Made by a program: the position numbers and the translations under genes. From contig JAFKAC010000002.1 in assembly GCA_025766275.1 (NCBI GenBank), positions 1,612,001 through 1,676,000 of the forward strand: a stretch of DNA of 64,000 nt, written 5' to 3'. The stretch is from Lactarius indigo. Lineage: Eukaryota; Basidiomycota; Agaricomycetes; Russulales; Russulaceae. Numbering within the stretch: the stretch's first letter is position 1; each line of letters opens with the position of its first letter. A model generated the notes under the pieces. That model saw only the letters and a program-made list of their open reading frames with translations, was not told the DNA's origin and did no database searches. Positions 49,601-61,431 of this stretch are shown here, piece after piece.

Positions 49601-50860
49601 ATGTCAAGCGTGAAGGTACAGCAACTTTGATCAGGTGGTTGACTGCCAAAACTAATGCGCCCTCACAGAAAACATGCGTCGCATGTTCTACAAGTGGCTC
49701 ACTGCCGCTCGAAAAGTGAGAAACAGACGGGCGATTTTGCAGGAGAGAGAGAGCGAGATGCAGAGGATTCAACTGGAGACCGTGTGGGACAAATGGCGCG
49801 GTAGATTCCAAGCCGAAAAACTTCTCCCACTTGTAAGTGACGTGCATCCCTAGGACTAGAACTGAACTGATCGTTGACACAGGAGAGGACATTTATTCTG
49901 CAAAGCCAGCACGCGACCATGTATCGTGCGTTCGTGATTTGGCGCTCCAGGACAGGGGTAATTATCACCCCCGTTATTGCGCAAGCGCATCTCGCTGACT
50001 GTGGGCCTATAGTCTCTTCCCGCCGTCCGCTTCCACGCATCGTGCGTTAGGGCTAAGTTCTGGAAGGTCTGGCGAGACGCCATGCCCCATGCCCTGCAAG
50101 CCAAGCTGGCGCGCGAGACGGACAAGAAGGCCGTCCTATGTACGTCGACCATCGTGTCGGTCTGCGTTCAATTACTCATTGCTTTTTTTTTTTCTTCTCA
50201 GCACGCGCTCTCGACAAATGGCTCCAAATGTATCGGACAAAGGTAGCCCTCCGTGCCGTTGCGTAAGTGATCAAAAAAACCGTTACTCCACGTCGAACAA
50301 GCCGCTGACCACATACCACTTCAGCCGAGCGCGCCAAATGCGCCTCCCGACCTCATACAAGCCCGCTCTAACTCACCGATCCAACCCAATGCCCCCACGC
50401 CACCGAAACCAACTCCCACCCACGCCCGTGCGCCCTCCATCTCCGGACTGCATGCATGCTAGCTGCAGACGCAGACTGCGTCGGATGCCGACCATGAACG
50501 CCCGACACGAACAAGAGCCCGAGCGGCCCCGATCACAGCCGCACTTCCTCCCTTCCTTCCCCCTCCCGCCGTGCCTCTACACGACCGCCCCACAGCGGCG
50601 GTGGTAGACCCCTAGCCCGGCGCGTCGGCCAAAGCTGCCAGTTTTTCCCACCCGCACCGCGCAGCACCGACACGGTGCCAGCTGATCTCCGCCAGCCGAG
50701 CCCAACGCGCAGCGCGGCGTCCCAGCCTCCGAGCACGGTGGCCGCCACGGAGGCGCGCGCGAGCCTCTGGGCAGAGCTGAAAGGTCCTCCGGAGGCGCTC
50801 ACGCACGCCAGCGCCTCCTCCCTGAACCTGCCTGGTCTAGGGGGGGGAAATGTCGGGTGA
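46693..50860 (+). CDS. SFI1: SFI1, centrin-binding spindle pole body protein
   Basis: Sfi1 is a long alpha-helix carrying many centrin-binding repeats; it builds the half-bridge needed for spindle pole body duplication. The N-terminus has LAKLTPDEVEFLDAVISRAP and TTFIHIFKAYNDVISERGLD, typical of basidiomycete homologues. After a Pro/Ser-rich section the repeats run from about 47.7 to 50.3 kb with the Trp-centred spacing: RVAIHKWRAALQHQ, LVRWHAHLQ, TWAHWRRLYQSR, VDRCWDSWRRAAE, AFNLWKECL, VLRQAWEAWKRRL, VLFNWRVQLRAHVK, RRAWKMWMERA, AFCKWKKVC, MFYKWLTAARK, TVWDKWRGRFQ, RAFVIWRSR and RAKFWKVWRDA. Introns are frequent. The 3' end is uncertain: one frame stops at 50607, another, ending ARASLWAELKG and a short tail, at 50860. 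I prefer the latter. Confidence 0.82.
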
Positions 50861-51398
50861 GGTTAAATTAATCGCCATTCCATTCCCCCCTCGCCGGGCT
50901 GGTGGATAGGATAGTGCCCCCATCTTTTGCCCGTTGGTCTCGGAGCGCGTGCCCCTCACCTCGTCCGCGCCTTCTTCGCCTACTGAGATTTCGATCGTGG
51001 GTGGGGGCATTTGTAGGTGTAGGATTTAGAACCTACCTCTGGTCTATCACGTCCGATTAATGCCCCCGACTGACAACCCCTACAACCTACAACTGTTGGC
51101 CCGGTCGATATGGCCAATATGTCGGTGTGACGCCCGTCGGATGCGCGGAGGTCTCTTGTGAGGCCTTCCTTCCCTAGGCGACGATGCTGTTTTGGGCGAT
51201 CTGCGGTACGGGAGGTGTCCTACCCCGGAAGGGGGTTCCATGTTTTACAGTACTGATGCAGATGCAATGTATTACTTGTACGTACGTATAATGTATCGCT
51301 ATTCATAGTACACAAGATATGGAATGGAATCACTGGGGGGCGTGTTCCGTTTGTATGTCCGCTCGCGTTAACATGGATCGGCAAGTGCCTGGATGAGT
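50861..51398. other. Convergent 3' spacer between SFI1 and FIG4
   Basis: No gene is supported. TTTTACAGTACTGATG at 51243-51258 is another member of the recurring TACAGTACTG motif. Confidence 0.45.
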
Positions 51399-54300
51399 TT
51401 AGTCGTCGTGTGCCTGCCTGCCTGCTTGCTGCCCTGCTAGCTCGGCAGTCCCCAGCCTCATGGTGGTATAGTGGGAGTAGGTAGTATGCTCGCCCTCCAT
51501 CATCGCCAGGACAGGAGTCTGTAGATATGCAAGCAAGACGTCGTCGTCGAGCTCGCTCGCAGGCTCAGGCTCAACGTTCCCCGAAAGAAAGCTGACCGCC
51601 TTTTCGTACACGTCCAGATCACCCGGCCCGGGCCCGACTCGTCGTCCTCCATGAGTCCCTGCGTCTGATCGATGTATCTACATAACTGCGTGAGTCTCTC
51701 TATAAACAGGGACGCGTGTGTGCCTGACCTTTGGTACTCCCCTTCTTCCTCCTCCGAGACGAACGGAGCGAGGTGCCGCGTGGCCATGACGCCCGTGTCG
51801 GTAGGGTCGATGCGCTCCGTTTCGCGGGGCAGGTCTGGCGCGCGAGACCTCGCGGCCGCCTTGGTGTTCTGGTGCACTGGCGCGGGCTGTGAGCCCATCC
51901 ATTTCCGGACGCCCTCGATGAGGCTAAAAACCACCGCAGCCGAGTATTGGTCAAACAAATATGATGTGATGGTGGACAAACGGATAGGGGGGGTGTGTTC
52001 GTTCGGGAATTTATCGGACGGACGAACGGACTAACCGTGAACGGTTTCCTCAGGACCTTATCGTGGGGATAGAACGGGCTTTGATTGATGTCCTTGAACG
52101 TTTTACTGTGGGGAAAGGGGTCAAAGGCAGCTTGGCAGTGATGCATGTATAGATAGTAATACTTGCCCAGGCAATTTGAGCGTGCTGTTCATCGAGTAGG
52201 CAAAATGCTTCCCAAGCGAGGTGAACAACAGCGGGCGGTAATACCCCATCCAAAAGTCGCTAGAGCATTCGACAAAGTCGTTGATGCCCTCTTGGCACGT
52301 CTCGAGCGTGTAAGGGGAGTTTAGGTGCTCGTCGTGGAACCACTGTTGGTAACCGGAGCGCTTTGGGCTGTGTACTAAGGTTGTGTCGGATTGGACGCCA
52401 AGGAAGAGATCGATGGCAGCTTGTTTGTCCGCATCTGCCACATTGATTCATTAGTTTTCTGTTGTTGATAGCGATAGATGAGCGGCTTAATCATACCTAG
52501 CAAGGAGTTGGTATAGAACCGCCTGAAATTCTCGATGATGTCTCGGGAATGGCTGTTCCAATGCGGCATGCGCCGGTAGGTCTCAACTCGATTGACAAGC
52601 GCGCTACCCGTATATTGCATGGCCAAGGCTTACAAGCGGATCTCAGCCGCGGAATCGGACGTAGGGAGAGAAGGCAGAGAGAGAGAGAGCGCGTACTGTC
52701 ACCGTGGTCATGATACATCTCCGTGAGCATATTAACCGCGTCCGAGTCGAATGCTAGATTCGGATTGTCTACGACGCCGAGCACGTATAACTGGTGTCCT
52801 AGAGCGCGCTTTCCAAAGACAAACTGTGCCGCGTTTGTGCGGTCGAGGCAATCTACGCAATTAGTCCTACAGATCCCATTCTGAAAAAGCATCTTGCTGC
52901 GCCAAACAGGGCTGCCGGCGTCGGGGTCGCGTTAGGGACGTCGATCCGATGGTGAAAGGGAAAACCGATTGCTTTACCTCGCGCGACTATACAGGAAGTG
53001 CGAATACGGTTCTGGGCCTGAGTGGAAGAAACCAGTGATCTGGATAGATTCTTCGGCCAGATCTTCCAGATAGCTGATGACGTCCTGGGTCTTCCTATCA
53101 ATACGTAGAGGAGGTTAATCAAGAATGGGCAAGTAGGGACGGGCACATACTCCTTATACGCGCGTGACATATCCCAAGCGTGGTATATCATTTTTTGGCC
53201 TTCGGGGAGAAATTGGTTCAAGAAGTTCACGCAGTGAGTGTACTCGTCGAGGAGCTTAGATTCCCTCGGCTGTGGCTCGCGTTTCTTGATCAAGTTCAGG
53301 ATCATGATCGGCGCGCCGTATCGCGCAAAAAGGTCGTCAAAGTGTCGTGCGGCGGCGGTGAAAAATGGGTCGACGACGCTGACTGGGTGAGTGCTGGTAA
53401 GAGAGGAGGTCGAGAGTGTCCGCCGACGAGAGTACGCACTCTCGATGGGAGGTCTCGGGGTCATGTTGTTTTGCTCCTGCATCCAATAGATCGGGATACT
53501 TCCGCGATACTACGAGCAAAAGTTCGTCCTGAAGACCAACAAGTGGCGCGGCCGACCCACTCACCTGAACGTAGCTAGTGTATCGAGGATTCGGGCGTCT
53601 GGGCGCCTCGTCATTCGAATATCTCGGCTGAGGATAGTAGAACGGCGTCGTCAGAGCCTCTGACACTATCTGCTCGGTTTCTACCTCATTGGCAACATTT
53701 CCCTGCAATATTCTTTCTCAGTTAGGGAATGAGGTAATTGGCAAGCGCGTGGACCTCCTCATTCACGCCTCGTTTCAAGTATCTGGCACCTGCGTAATGC
53801 CGCGAACGTCTTGCTATTAAGGTTACGTAGATAACACGACCGAGCACCGTCAACTCTATGCGTCATGATCAGTTCGGATGAATGGAAAACAAAATTGGGG
53901 AGACATCGCGAACTAGCTTGATCGACATGACCGTGTATGATCGGGAGGACCCAGTGCGCTTTAGGCGCGTCGGATTCGAGATTCTCAAATGCGACCGCGA
54001 ACAGATGATAGTTCCACGCAAAGCGGCTGGTGAACGGCCACGGTCCCGGATTGGACAGGTTACGAGAAGTAGCGTTGCTCTGCAACGTAGACGTGAGGTC
54101 ATAAGTGTAGCTAACCCCGTCGTGAGCCAAAACACCTTTGCAGGCTACACAACGTCTCGCGCACCTAAAGTAAAAGTTCTTCGTCATGTCGACCTGTTTG
54201 AACACACCCATGAGACGCTGCTCTTCGCTCGGTTTCTCGATCTTGTGACTGGACGGTATGGTGAGCATCTCCGTTTCCTCGCAATGATACACGTAGTGGC

Positions 54301-54956
54301 CGCCAAGCAGCGCGACGGGAGATCGCTTCGTGATGATTATCATGTACCAACCCGCGGTGAACTTGACAAAACCTATCGCCCTGGGGGGGTTAGGACACTG
54401 AGTAAGTGAATGAGTGCGTGTGCGTACCAAGGAGGCCGAAGAAGACTCTGGGCCTGCCGAGCCCACCGGAGGCCTTGTTCCCGTCTTCGAGCATCTTGAG
54501 CATGGCGGTCATCTGTCGGCCGGTATAGACGGCCTCGTCCTCGATGACGACGAGCTCGTCCTGCGACGTGCGATCTATCTTGATGATGCGGTGGAGCGAG
54601 TCGGACGCATTGGACGCGACGACGTAGAACCGGGACCGGTTCTCATACAGGATAAACTTGTTGCATGCGAGGCTGGTAGTAGTGGTGGTGGTGGCGCGGC
54701 GGCGGTGGGGGTCATACGCATCGAGGCGTTCGACGATTTCGGCCGGTAGGTGCTGCTGGTGCTGATGCTGCGATCCGGCCGAGAGTAATGATTTAGGTAC
54801 CGCCTTGGGGGGTGGAGGAGAGGGTGCCGCCGAGTGCTCTCTGGTACCGCTAGTAGTGCCATTAGTATATTCAGTTGGGGCGGATGGCTGATCCGCCGCA
54901 GGAGACGGTTTGGGACTCAGGGCGCCATCTGCGACGGATGGGAATGGGACAGGCAA
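51399..54956 (-). CDS. FIG4: FIG4-like Sac-domain phosphoinositide 5-phosphatase
   Basis: Fig4 acts with Fab1/PIKfyve and Vac14 on vacuolar or endosomal membranes and removes the 5-phosphate of PtdIns(3,5)P2. The N-terminus is Pro/Ser-rich and contains [11 protein letters not shown]. The Sac domain then includes [85 protein letters not shown] and [11 protein letters not shown]. The catalytic CX5RT motif is intact (CVDCLDRT, about 52836-52859), followed by [17 protein letters not shown]. The C-terminal region continues to 51399. About ten introns are visible. One frame break lies in a GC-rich run near 51620-51632 (DDESGPG to [12 protein letters not shown]). The start at 54956 is the first in-frame ATG. 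Confidence 0.93.
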
Positions 54957-55857
54957 TTGGAAGTCGCTGGAGGACGGTGAAGGAAAGCGATCGAGTTGCT
55001 GTCGACGGGGATACGGGATTAACGAGACCGTCTGTCATCGTTGTCGGTTCGCACTCGGACTCTCGGCATTCGCGCGCGCCCGGTCGTCGCGTCCCGCTGA
55101 AGTGATCACGTGTGTGTACATTACAAGAAGGGGTCTCCCCCCCTTAAACATGTGCATTGTACGCCTTAACTGCAAGAGGAATGGAATGTACACAGACGGA
55201 TCAACACAGTGGCACGTCCTACATGGGTTCGCCGCTTCTCGGACTTGTCCGAACAAGTTCCTACTTACAAGCGCGCGCTCCAATCGAACCAAGATCCGAG
55301 TTGGGGGGTCTTTGTAAGAACCCATCGCGAAGCCCCCCTCTACGTTTTGAGTTGGCCGCCTCAGCTCACAGGGCTAGTCCTGGGCCCGTCTGGGGTCCGC
55401 CACCGGCCACCGAAGGAAGTGCCACCCGCGGCGTCAAAGCGGACGGTAAGAATAGGGTGTCCAGTCCACTCTATGATAGCACGCCTAGCCCGTTCGCTTC
55501 TTGGGAAGCGAACATGGAGAATCCAATATATCCATAACTAATCGTCCTGTAGTGACCGTTCCTTCTAGTCAATTAATTTGGTCCTGATCGATCAAGTAGG
55601 AAGCAAGCCCCACACCCCCACCCTCAAAACGCGTCCGAACTATCAGACCTGCGATACCACGTGAGTAAAAAACACCAAAACAAAAAAAAAAATTGCTGTA
55701 CGAATGATAATCCTCACACGCTTGTTTACGCGCGCAATGTCAAAACAAAGGCACACGTTCGTGCCCCCACCCTCCCATCTAACACTGTCCACATGATGAT
55801 GATTATGTTTTACTTTCCCATAGTAGGTTAACTTAAACACCACACCCACCACATCTT
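54957..55857. other. Spacer upstream of FIG4
   Basis: No coding region is supported. It should contain the FIG4 promoter (left part) and the 3' end of the PIG-Y-like gene (right part). I looked for tRNA-like arms here and found none I could defend. Confidence 0.4.
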
Positions 55858-56112
55858 TCATGAGTTACGGAAGAACTGCCACCCCACCCAGTTGGCAATT
55901 ACAAAATAAGCGCAGACGGGCACGGAGAACAGCGCGAGGTACTTGTAATGCCCGTCGCGTTCCAGAGCGTTTAACGCCGTGATCTTGGTGGGGCCCTTCG
56001 GAAACAGAGCGCCGAGAAGGATGGCGTGTGCGCCTACCGCTAGCAGCAGCGCGGAGGCGGCGAGGTAGATGTATCCTGTGTGAGGAGCTGGCAGCGACGC
56101 CCACACTTTCAT
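55858..56112 (-). CDS. PIGY: PIG-Y-like subunit of GPI-N-acetylglucosaminyltransferase
   Basis: This 84-residue, intron-free protein has two hydrophobic helices (YIYLAASALLLAVGAHAILL and LALFSVPVCAYFVIANWVGW). It ends WVGWQFFRNS, which fits the human PIG-Y ending 'WTWMGIKLFRHN', with PVCAYF matching 'PVYVFF' at the right spacing. PIG-Y (Eri1 in yeast is analogous) is a small ER-membrane subunit of the complex that adds GlcNAc to phosphatidylinositol in the first step of GPI-anchor synthesis. The assignment rests on a short match plus size and topology, so it is probable rather than certain. It could be missed by pipelines because of its length. Confidence 0.72.
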   Translation of the reverse strand: MKVWASLPAPHTGYIYLAASALLLAVGAHAILLGALFPKGPTKITALNALERDGHYKYLALFSVPVCAYFVIANWVGWQFFRNS

Positions 56113-56944
56113 TTGTCCCGGACCAAACGAGCCGGTAGGTGGGGGGAAACGTTTAGCGTTGGTGGGAAGTTTGGGGCCCTGTGGGACCCAGGAAGGGTCA
56201 TGCCAAGGAACTCTACTTATCGGGGGCGTGGTGAGTCACGATGGGAAGAGGAGAGAATTGGAAACACGTGAGAAAACTGAATACACGGATAAGCGGCCAG
56301 GGTGTACGTGATAATGATGCCTACTAATATTGCTAGTCGAACATGAGGCCATAGACGATGATCCAGCGATTCACTTCACCTAACAACGATCTTCATCACG
56401 CATGTGTTCTATGTGACAGGATGACCGTGTATTGCACAAATGAAAAGCGGCTATTGTACAATTTCACACCGTACTGAGGATCGCGACATCACCGCCCAGC
56501 CTACACACTAGTAAGAAGAAAAAAAAACAAAAACGGGGCGGTATAATATACTTCGAGAACGTATTGGTACACCATACAAACGTACATTTGGGGGAGGGGG
56601 GGGGAAGATTGAGGGGGATTGGGGAAAAAAACTTGATCGGTTGACGACACGTACAAAATTGGAATGCAAGACATAGGGCGCAACAACGACATGAGCGTGG
56701 AACGTGAGCGGAGAACAGGCTGAGAAAACGATGGTGGTACAAGCATAGCAGGCAAGGTCCATGGGAAACCGTTAGTATCAGAGAGAAGGGTCTGGTCAGG
56801 GGACATCATCACGACAAAGAAGGACATATGGAAGAAGGAAGAGAAAAAAAAAAAAGATGGTGGGGTCGTTGGGGAAAGTGGGGGGGAGGGGAAGAACCGA
56901 GAGAGAAGTAAGAGTGTTAATGCGTTCGTGCCAAAATAGAGCTT
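56113..56944. other. Spacer with G-rich and A-rich tracts
   Basis: No gene is supported. It holds the upstream region of the PIG-Y-like gene and, to the right, the 3' flank of the next minus-strand gene. Homopurine runs of G and A lie near 56590-56630 and 56845-56890. Confidence 0.4.
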
Positions 56945-58629
56945 TTACACGGGATTCGTCCGGGTGCGCTTCCGTCCGAGGCGTTCTTTTTCCGAGCGAG
57001 AGTCGGATAGGGGGAAGCGCTCCCCTTCCTCATCAGACGACTCCAATTCGCCTTTCAAGTCCAGCAAGCGACCATCACGGATTGGAACGGGGACGTCACT
57101 CTCACTGCGACGGCGCTTACGTTCACGCTCGTTGACGGCGCTACCGTCGAGTGAGTCGGAGTTACCACCCCAGCATACATGCGCCTGGAACGTCGGATGG
57201 TAGACAGGAGCAGCGGCAGGTGCGACGCCGCGATCGCCACCGGGGGCACCAAAGGGGTCGAGGCTGGCGTGCTTTCCCCGTAGGAAAGGAGACGCACCTG
57301 TGCGACGCTTGACAGAGTCGATAAGGGCATCGAGGCCTTTGCCAGTTACGTTTGGCTCTGGGGGTTCCTGGAAAGCAGGAGGGGGACTAGCGGAAGTAGG
57401 CGAAGTAGAGGTGAGTGAGGAAAGGGAAGATACAGGGGACGGATAAGCCGAATCGGGCGAACCATCGTAACGTGGTGAAGTGACAGCGACGAGGGGTCGG
57501 AGACGCCGGTCAAGAGCGACGGCGACCTGATACAAGGTCTTATCGTGAGGCGCAAGAACGCAGATGGCCTCAGCGCGGCGTGCCCAGTAAGAGAATTGAG
57601 TATTAGACCAGCCTGAGAGAGCGAGGACTGCGGCGCGGGTGAGAGTGACATGCCCTGCAGGACAATCAGGATAAGGATGTGTCAGAGATTTGAAAGGATT
57701 ATAAGGGTGACTAGTGTGAATATTAGCAAAAGCGATCGGGGAGGGGGGGGGACGGAGGACATACGGTACGTAGATTCGAAGGACCTCCTTCACAATCTCA
57801 ACTTTGACGAGAAAATCGAGAGCGCAGGCACCAGAGGTTCGTAGTTCAGAATCGCCATTGGATTTTTTTCCGCGGGAGCGGGCTTTTGGACCGCCGAGAC
57901 GACGCTCGTATAGACGAGCCGAGAAGATACCCCATTTCTCGGGGCCGATCTGTGATTGGAGGAAAGCAGCTGCGTACGGATCCGTTTCCGGGGGCTGGGG
58001 AGCTTTTGAACGTTTTGGGAAGGCGTGCGTCTAATTGGTGACATGCGGGGCAATGCAATTCAACGGCCGGGAGCGAGAGAAGAGGAGGTCAGGGGGACGA
58101 GGAACACCAGACTCACCGATACGTCGAAATTGATGACATGATTTTCAGGAAAGGAGGAAGGGAGAATTGTGTGAACGAGGGTGCCCTTGAGGGGAGGATG
58201 AAGGGAAGCTGGGGTGGGATAATCAAGCGGGGAACGAAGGTCTACAGGGGAATGGCAAGGGGTCATAAACTCGTGGACAGATACGGGAGAGAGCATCGAG
58301 TCGTGATCGCGTTGGGCGTGAGAGAGAAGAGCGGGCTGAGTTGAATCTGAAGAGTCGTGAAGGAGATGGCTTCCGATGGGAATGTCAAGGATGTGCTGAA
58401 GGTCGAGGTCTGGGGAGGGATAAGAGAAAGTGTTGTTGACGGGGACGGGTAGTTGGGACTGGACGGGGAGATGTGAGTCTTGAAAGGAGTAAGGATAGGT
58501 GGTCTGTACAGGGAAGGACATGGGTACTGAAGCAGAGGAATGGTCGTGGTGGTCGGTGTCGGTGTTGGCGAGATAGTCAGGGAAAGATCTCCAGTCAAAG
58601 GATTGAGAGGTGGATGAAGAGGGAGACAT
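56945..58629 (-). CDS. Orphan basidiomycete protein, possibly a DNA-binding regulator
   Basis: The start is MSPSSSTSQSFDWRSFPDYL, and a Ser/Pro/His-rich N-terminal region follows. After an intron comes a CxxC pair in VELHCPACHQ and KWGIFSARLYERRLGG, a basic KARSRGKKS stretch, and then DFLVKVEIVKEVLRIY. A longer intron (about 57660-57775) leads to GHVTLTRAAVLALSGWSNTQ and FSYWARRAEAICVLAPHDKT. The helical section with WSNTQFSYWARRAEAI has the look of a homeodomain-like recognition helix, but this is only my impression. The C-terminal half is Ser/Pro-rich, then basic (ERERKRRRSES) and acidic, ending KRTRTNPV, with likely nuclear signals. I do not recognise a named family. It is head to head with the small coiled-coil gene. 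Confidence 0.72.
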
Positions 58630-58782
58630 GGGAGGGAGTGGGAGTGATATTGTTGAGAGTTGTCATGAAGACTAGAGACCCTCGTTCTAACTCGGCAATC
58701 GTCGTGCGCCCCTAGCGATCAAGATTCCATCGCCCCTTTAACGAAAACGGGTATCCAATATCCATTCCCTTCCTTCCCTTCA

Positions 58783-59217
58783 ATGTCTTCTTCCAACTAC
58801 GGTCCACCTGACAATCAGTCCCATCCCCTCCCCGACGATCCCCCCGTCCTCCCCCCAGCACCCCCTACCCCCACCCTCCCAGAACTCCCCACGATTGACT
58901 TTTCGCTAGAGTCCATCCTCGGATCCTCGTGAGTCTGCTTTCCTCAACTGTGACAACTGTTCTCGACAGCTGTCCTCCCACCCCTCAAAAGCCAGCCAAT
59001 CGATCCTCTTCCACGCCCGGCCGAAGATTACCGTCATTCAGTCAGAATGCAAAAGCGTGCTAACCAGGTGCACAAGCGCCAAAGCAACGTATTGAAACTT
59101 TCTGAAGAGAACGATAAGCTAAAAGAGGAACTCCGTGCGATGACAGAGCGCCTCGAGGCAGCGGAGAGGCGACGGCAAGAACTAGAGAGGAGAGAGAAGC
59201 GCCAGTCACGCGGATAA
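58783..59217 (+). CDS. Small coiled-coil protein, function unknown
   Basis: Exon 1 gives MSSSNYGPPDNQSHPLPDDP, a Pro-rich stretch and TIDFSLESILGS. A GT-AG intron (about 58930-58993) restores an open frame into QPIDPLPRPAEDYRHSVRMQ and KRANQVHKRQSNVLKL, followed by a strongly charged coiled coil (EENDKLKEELRAMTERLE). It ends KRQSRG. The basic segment before regular leucines recalls a bZIP, but the canonical Asn/Arg contacts are missing, so I do not call it one. About 120 residues. The divergent pairing 153 bases from the orphan regulator suggests shared control. Confidence 0.65.
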
Positions 59218-59542
59218 GATGATTGCACAGCCTGTCGGACGGTACTCGGCGGTGGTGTTCGTGTCCTTCTACTCCAACTTATGTTTGAGCTGTTATCTCT
59301 GTATACCCACCGTCAATCTTTGAGAGATGAGGATTCAAATGTGATAATCTCTAGATTCTCCCTATGACGTCGATCGGTCGGGTCAACTCAAGAGTCGCGA
59401 TCGTACTCAGTATATTATCCCTTCCTCTCTTCTCTTTGCACTCACCATCTCCTCTCTTCTTCTCTCTTCATCATCCTGTGAGTCCCTTTCCCTTGCAATC
59501 TCTGTTGGCCTTACCTCTCGGTTCCCATTAGAGTAAATTGTC

Positions 59543-61280
59543 ATGGCCCACCACCATCCAGCAAGTCGTAGGTCTTCGCGCCGTGATTCAGAGGCCCTCT
59601 CTCGGCGCCCATCCATTGATCCCTCCAGGCTGGTTCCGATGGACAAGTATGTCTCTCTCTCCCACCGTAGCCAGCTCTCCGCTCTGTCGCCATATAATTG
59701 TCATGGGCTTCTTGATGCTATCACCGGCCAGAAACTGATAGATCCTTTTATCTACGCAGGGTCTTTCAAATTCCGGGCTCTGATGACTTCAATGTTGTCT
59801 TTGTCGGCGCCGGCAATATCATGTTTGGTTGGTTCATCTCCGGTCTCTCGCCGCGACAAACTTCTCACCCTGATCCACAGGCTCCGATGAGGGTCCTTGG
59901 AACCACTCTTTCCGCTTTGAACAGTGCGTCCTCCCCGCATCTACACCACCTCTACCCATCCTCATCCCCCTTTACAGTAAGCTCGGCCCCCGCCTCAAGG
60001 TAGTCGCCCTCATCGACCCCAATGTGGAGCGTGCGAGTGCTGTCCTCTTCAAGAAGCGCGAGACCTTCGTGCGCTCCGCGTATGAAAACACTCGCATCTT
60101 CAAGACCCTCGAGGGGTTTGTCGAGAGCATGTTACCCCGCGATCGCCCCCGCGCTGTGATCGTCGGCTCTCCACCCATGTTTCGAGGTACCACGCGTCCG
60201 GGCCGCGATATCGAGCTTCAGATCTTGCGCCACTTTCCCGGCGTTGCACTCTTCATCGAAAAGCCTATTGCCACCGGACCTGAGGAAGAGATTGCAGAGG
60301 CATTCAAAATCTCTCAGGCTATCGTTGACAGCGGCGCGGTCTGCTCGGTCGGGTAAGCGCTGATCTAACTTGGTTTTTTTTGAGGACAAAATGCTATGCA
60401 TGTGAAACAGATACATGCTCCGTTACCTAAAGGGTGTCCAGATGATCAAGCAGATCATCGAGGACAACAATCTTCAGGTTATGGCAACGATCGCCCGTTA
60501 TGCGTGTGCCTACGAAGCGATCGCCAAACCAGACTGGTGGGACAAATCTAAGAGGTATTGTCCTCGTCCCATCAATCGTGGCGTGATGCTTCCTTCTGAG
60601 GCTATATTGTCACAAAAAGCTGTGGACCCGTCGTCGAGCAAGGTACCCACTTTTGCGACCTGTCGCGATACTTTGGTGGAGACGTCGACATCTCATCTGT
60701 CAATGCCCACTCCCTTGAGTGGCACGAGAATGCAGGCCAGCTCCACAAGCAAACAATAGACGAGAGCCTGATTGCCCCGGAGAACCGCATTCCGCGTGTC
60801 ACCTCTGCGACTTGGAAATACGAGAGCGGTGCGGTCGGCAGCTTCAGCCACGTCGTCGCGCTGCAGGGCCGCAACTATTCGTGTGAGCTCGAGGTATATG
60901 CCGATGGGTACCAGTTCAAGTGCGTGTCCCGTTTGTGCCCCGGTATTTATTTCCTGTTGACACTCTGCGCGACAGGCTCGTCGACCCGTACGTGCAGCCA
61001 GTGCTGTATATTAGGCGCCCGGGCTCGGACCTCGAGGAGACACATCGCTTCCCGGACGATGATCCGTTCTTCTCTGAGATATCCAACTTGATTGACGTCA
61101 TTGAAGATATCGAGGAGGACCCGGAGAGTGCGACGATTCTCAGTTCGTTCGAGGGTGCGTATCTCTTTCACGGCTATAACGGCGTGTGGATGGCTCAAGT
61201 CTGGTTCCAGATGCATGCAAGACTTACGAGCTCACTTGGGCCATCCGCCGGGCTAGCGAGAAGTCGCGCAAGAACGTCTG
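59543..61280 (+). CDS. Gfo/Idh/MocA-family NAD(P)-dependent oxidoreductase
   Basis: Members oxidise or reduce sugars, inositol, trans-dihydrodiols and similar compounds. After a basic N-terminus (MAHHHPASRRSSRRDSEAL) and an intron, the Rossmann motif appears as NVVFVGAGNIMFG, then SDEGPWNHSFRFE, KLGPRLKVVALIDPNVERAS, AVIVGSPPMFRG and the family signature FIEKPIA (EKP). The C-terminal domain holds YMLRYLKGVQMIKQ, WWDKSK, GPVVEQGTHFCDLSRYFGGD (containing the usual catalytic-region histidine), and GAVGSFSHVVALQG. It ends YELTWAIRRASEKSRKNV. Six or so introns have good borders and no frame break is needed. The substrate is unknown. It is convergent with HNT3, 151 bases away. Confidence 0.9.
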
Positions 61281-61431
61281 AAGAGAGCGCAGAGTTGAAC
61301 TTCTTGTACAAAGCGGAATCCAACAAATATATCAAACCCGCGCGGACTCTAAGAAAGTGGTGTAATTAACAGAATGTAGATATCATTCTCCTGTTAGAGT
61401 ACGGCTTTCGAGAATCAAGTATTTTGTAACG

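Noticed and set aside
54661..54720. Tandem triplet repeat (GTG/GGC runs)
   Set aside because: It is the codon run for the Thr-rich and Arg/His stretch of FIG4 on the minus strand, not a separate repeat element.
55200..55330. Possible tRNA-like arms in the spacer upstream of FIG4
   Set aside because: I could not pair an acceptor stem with proper D and T arms.
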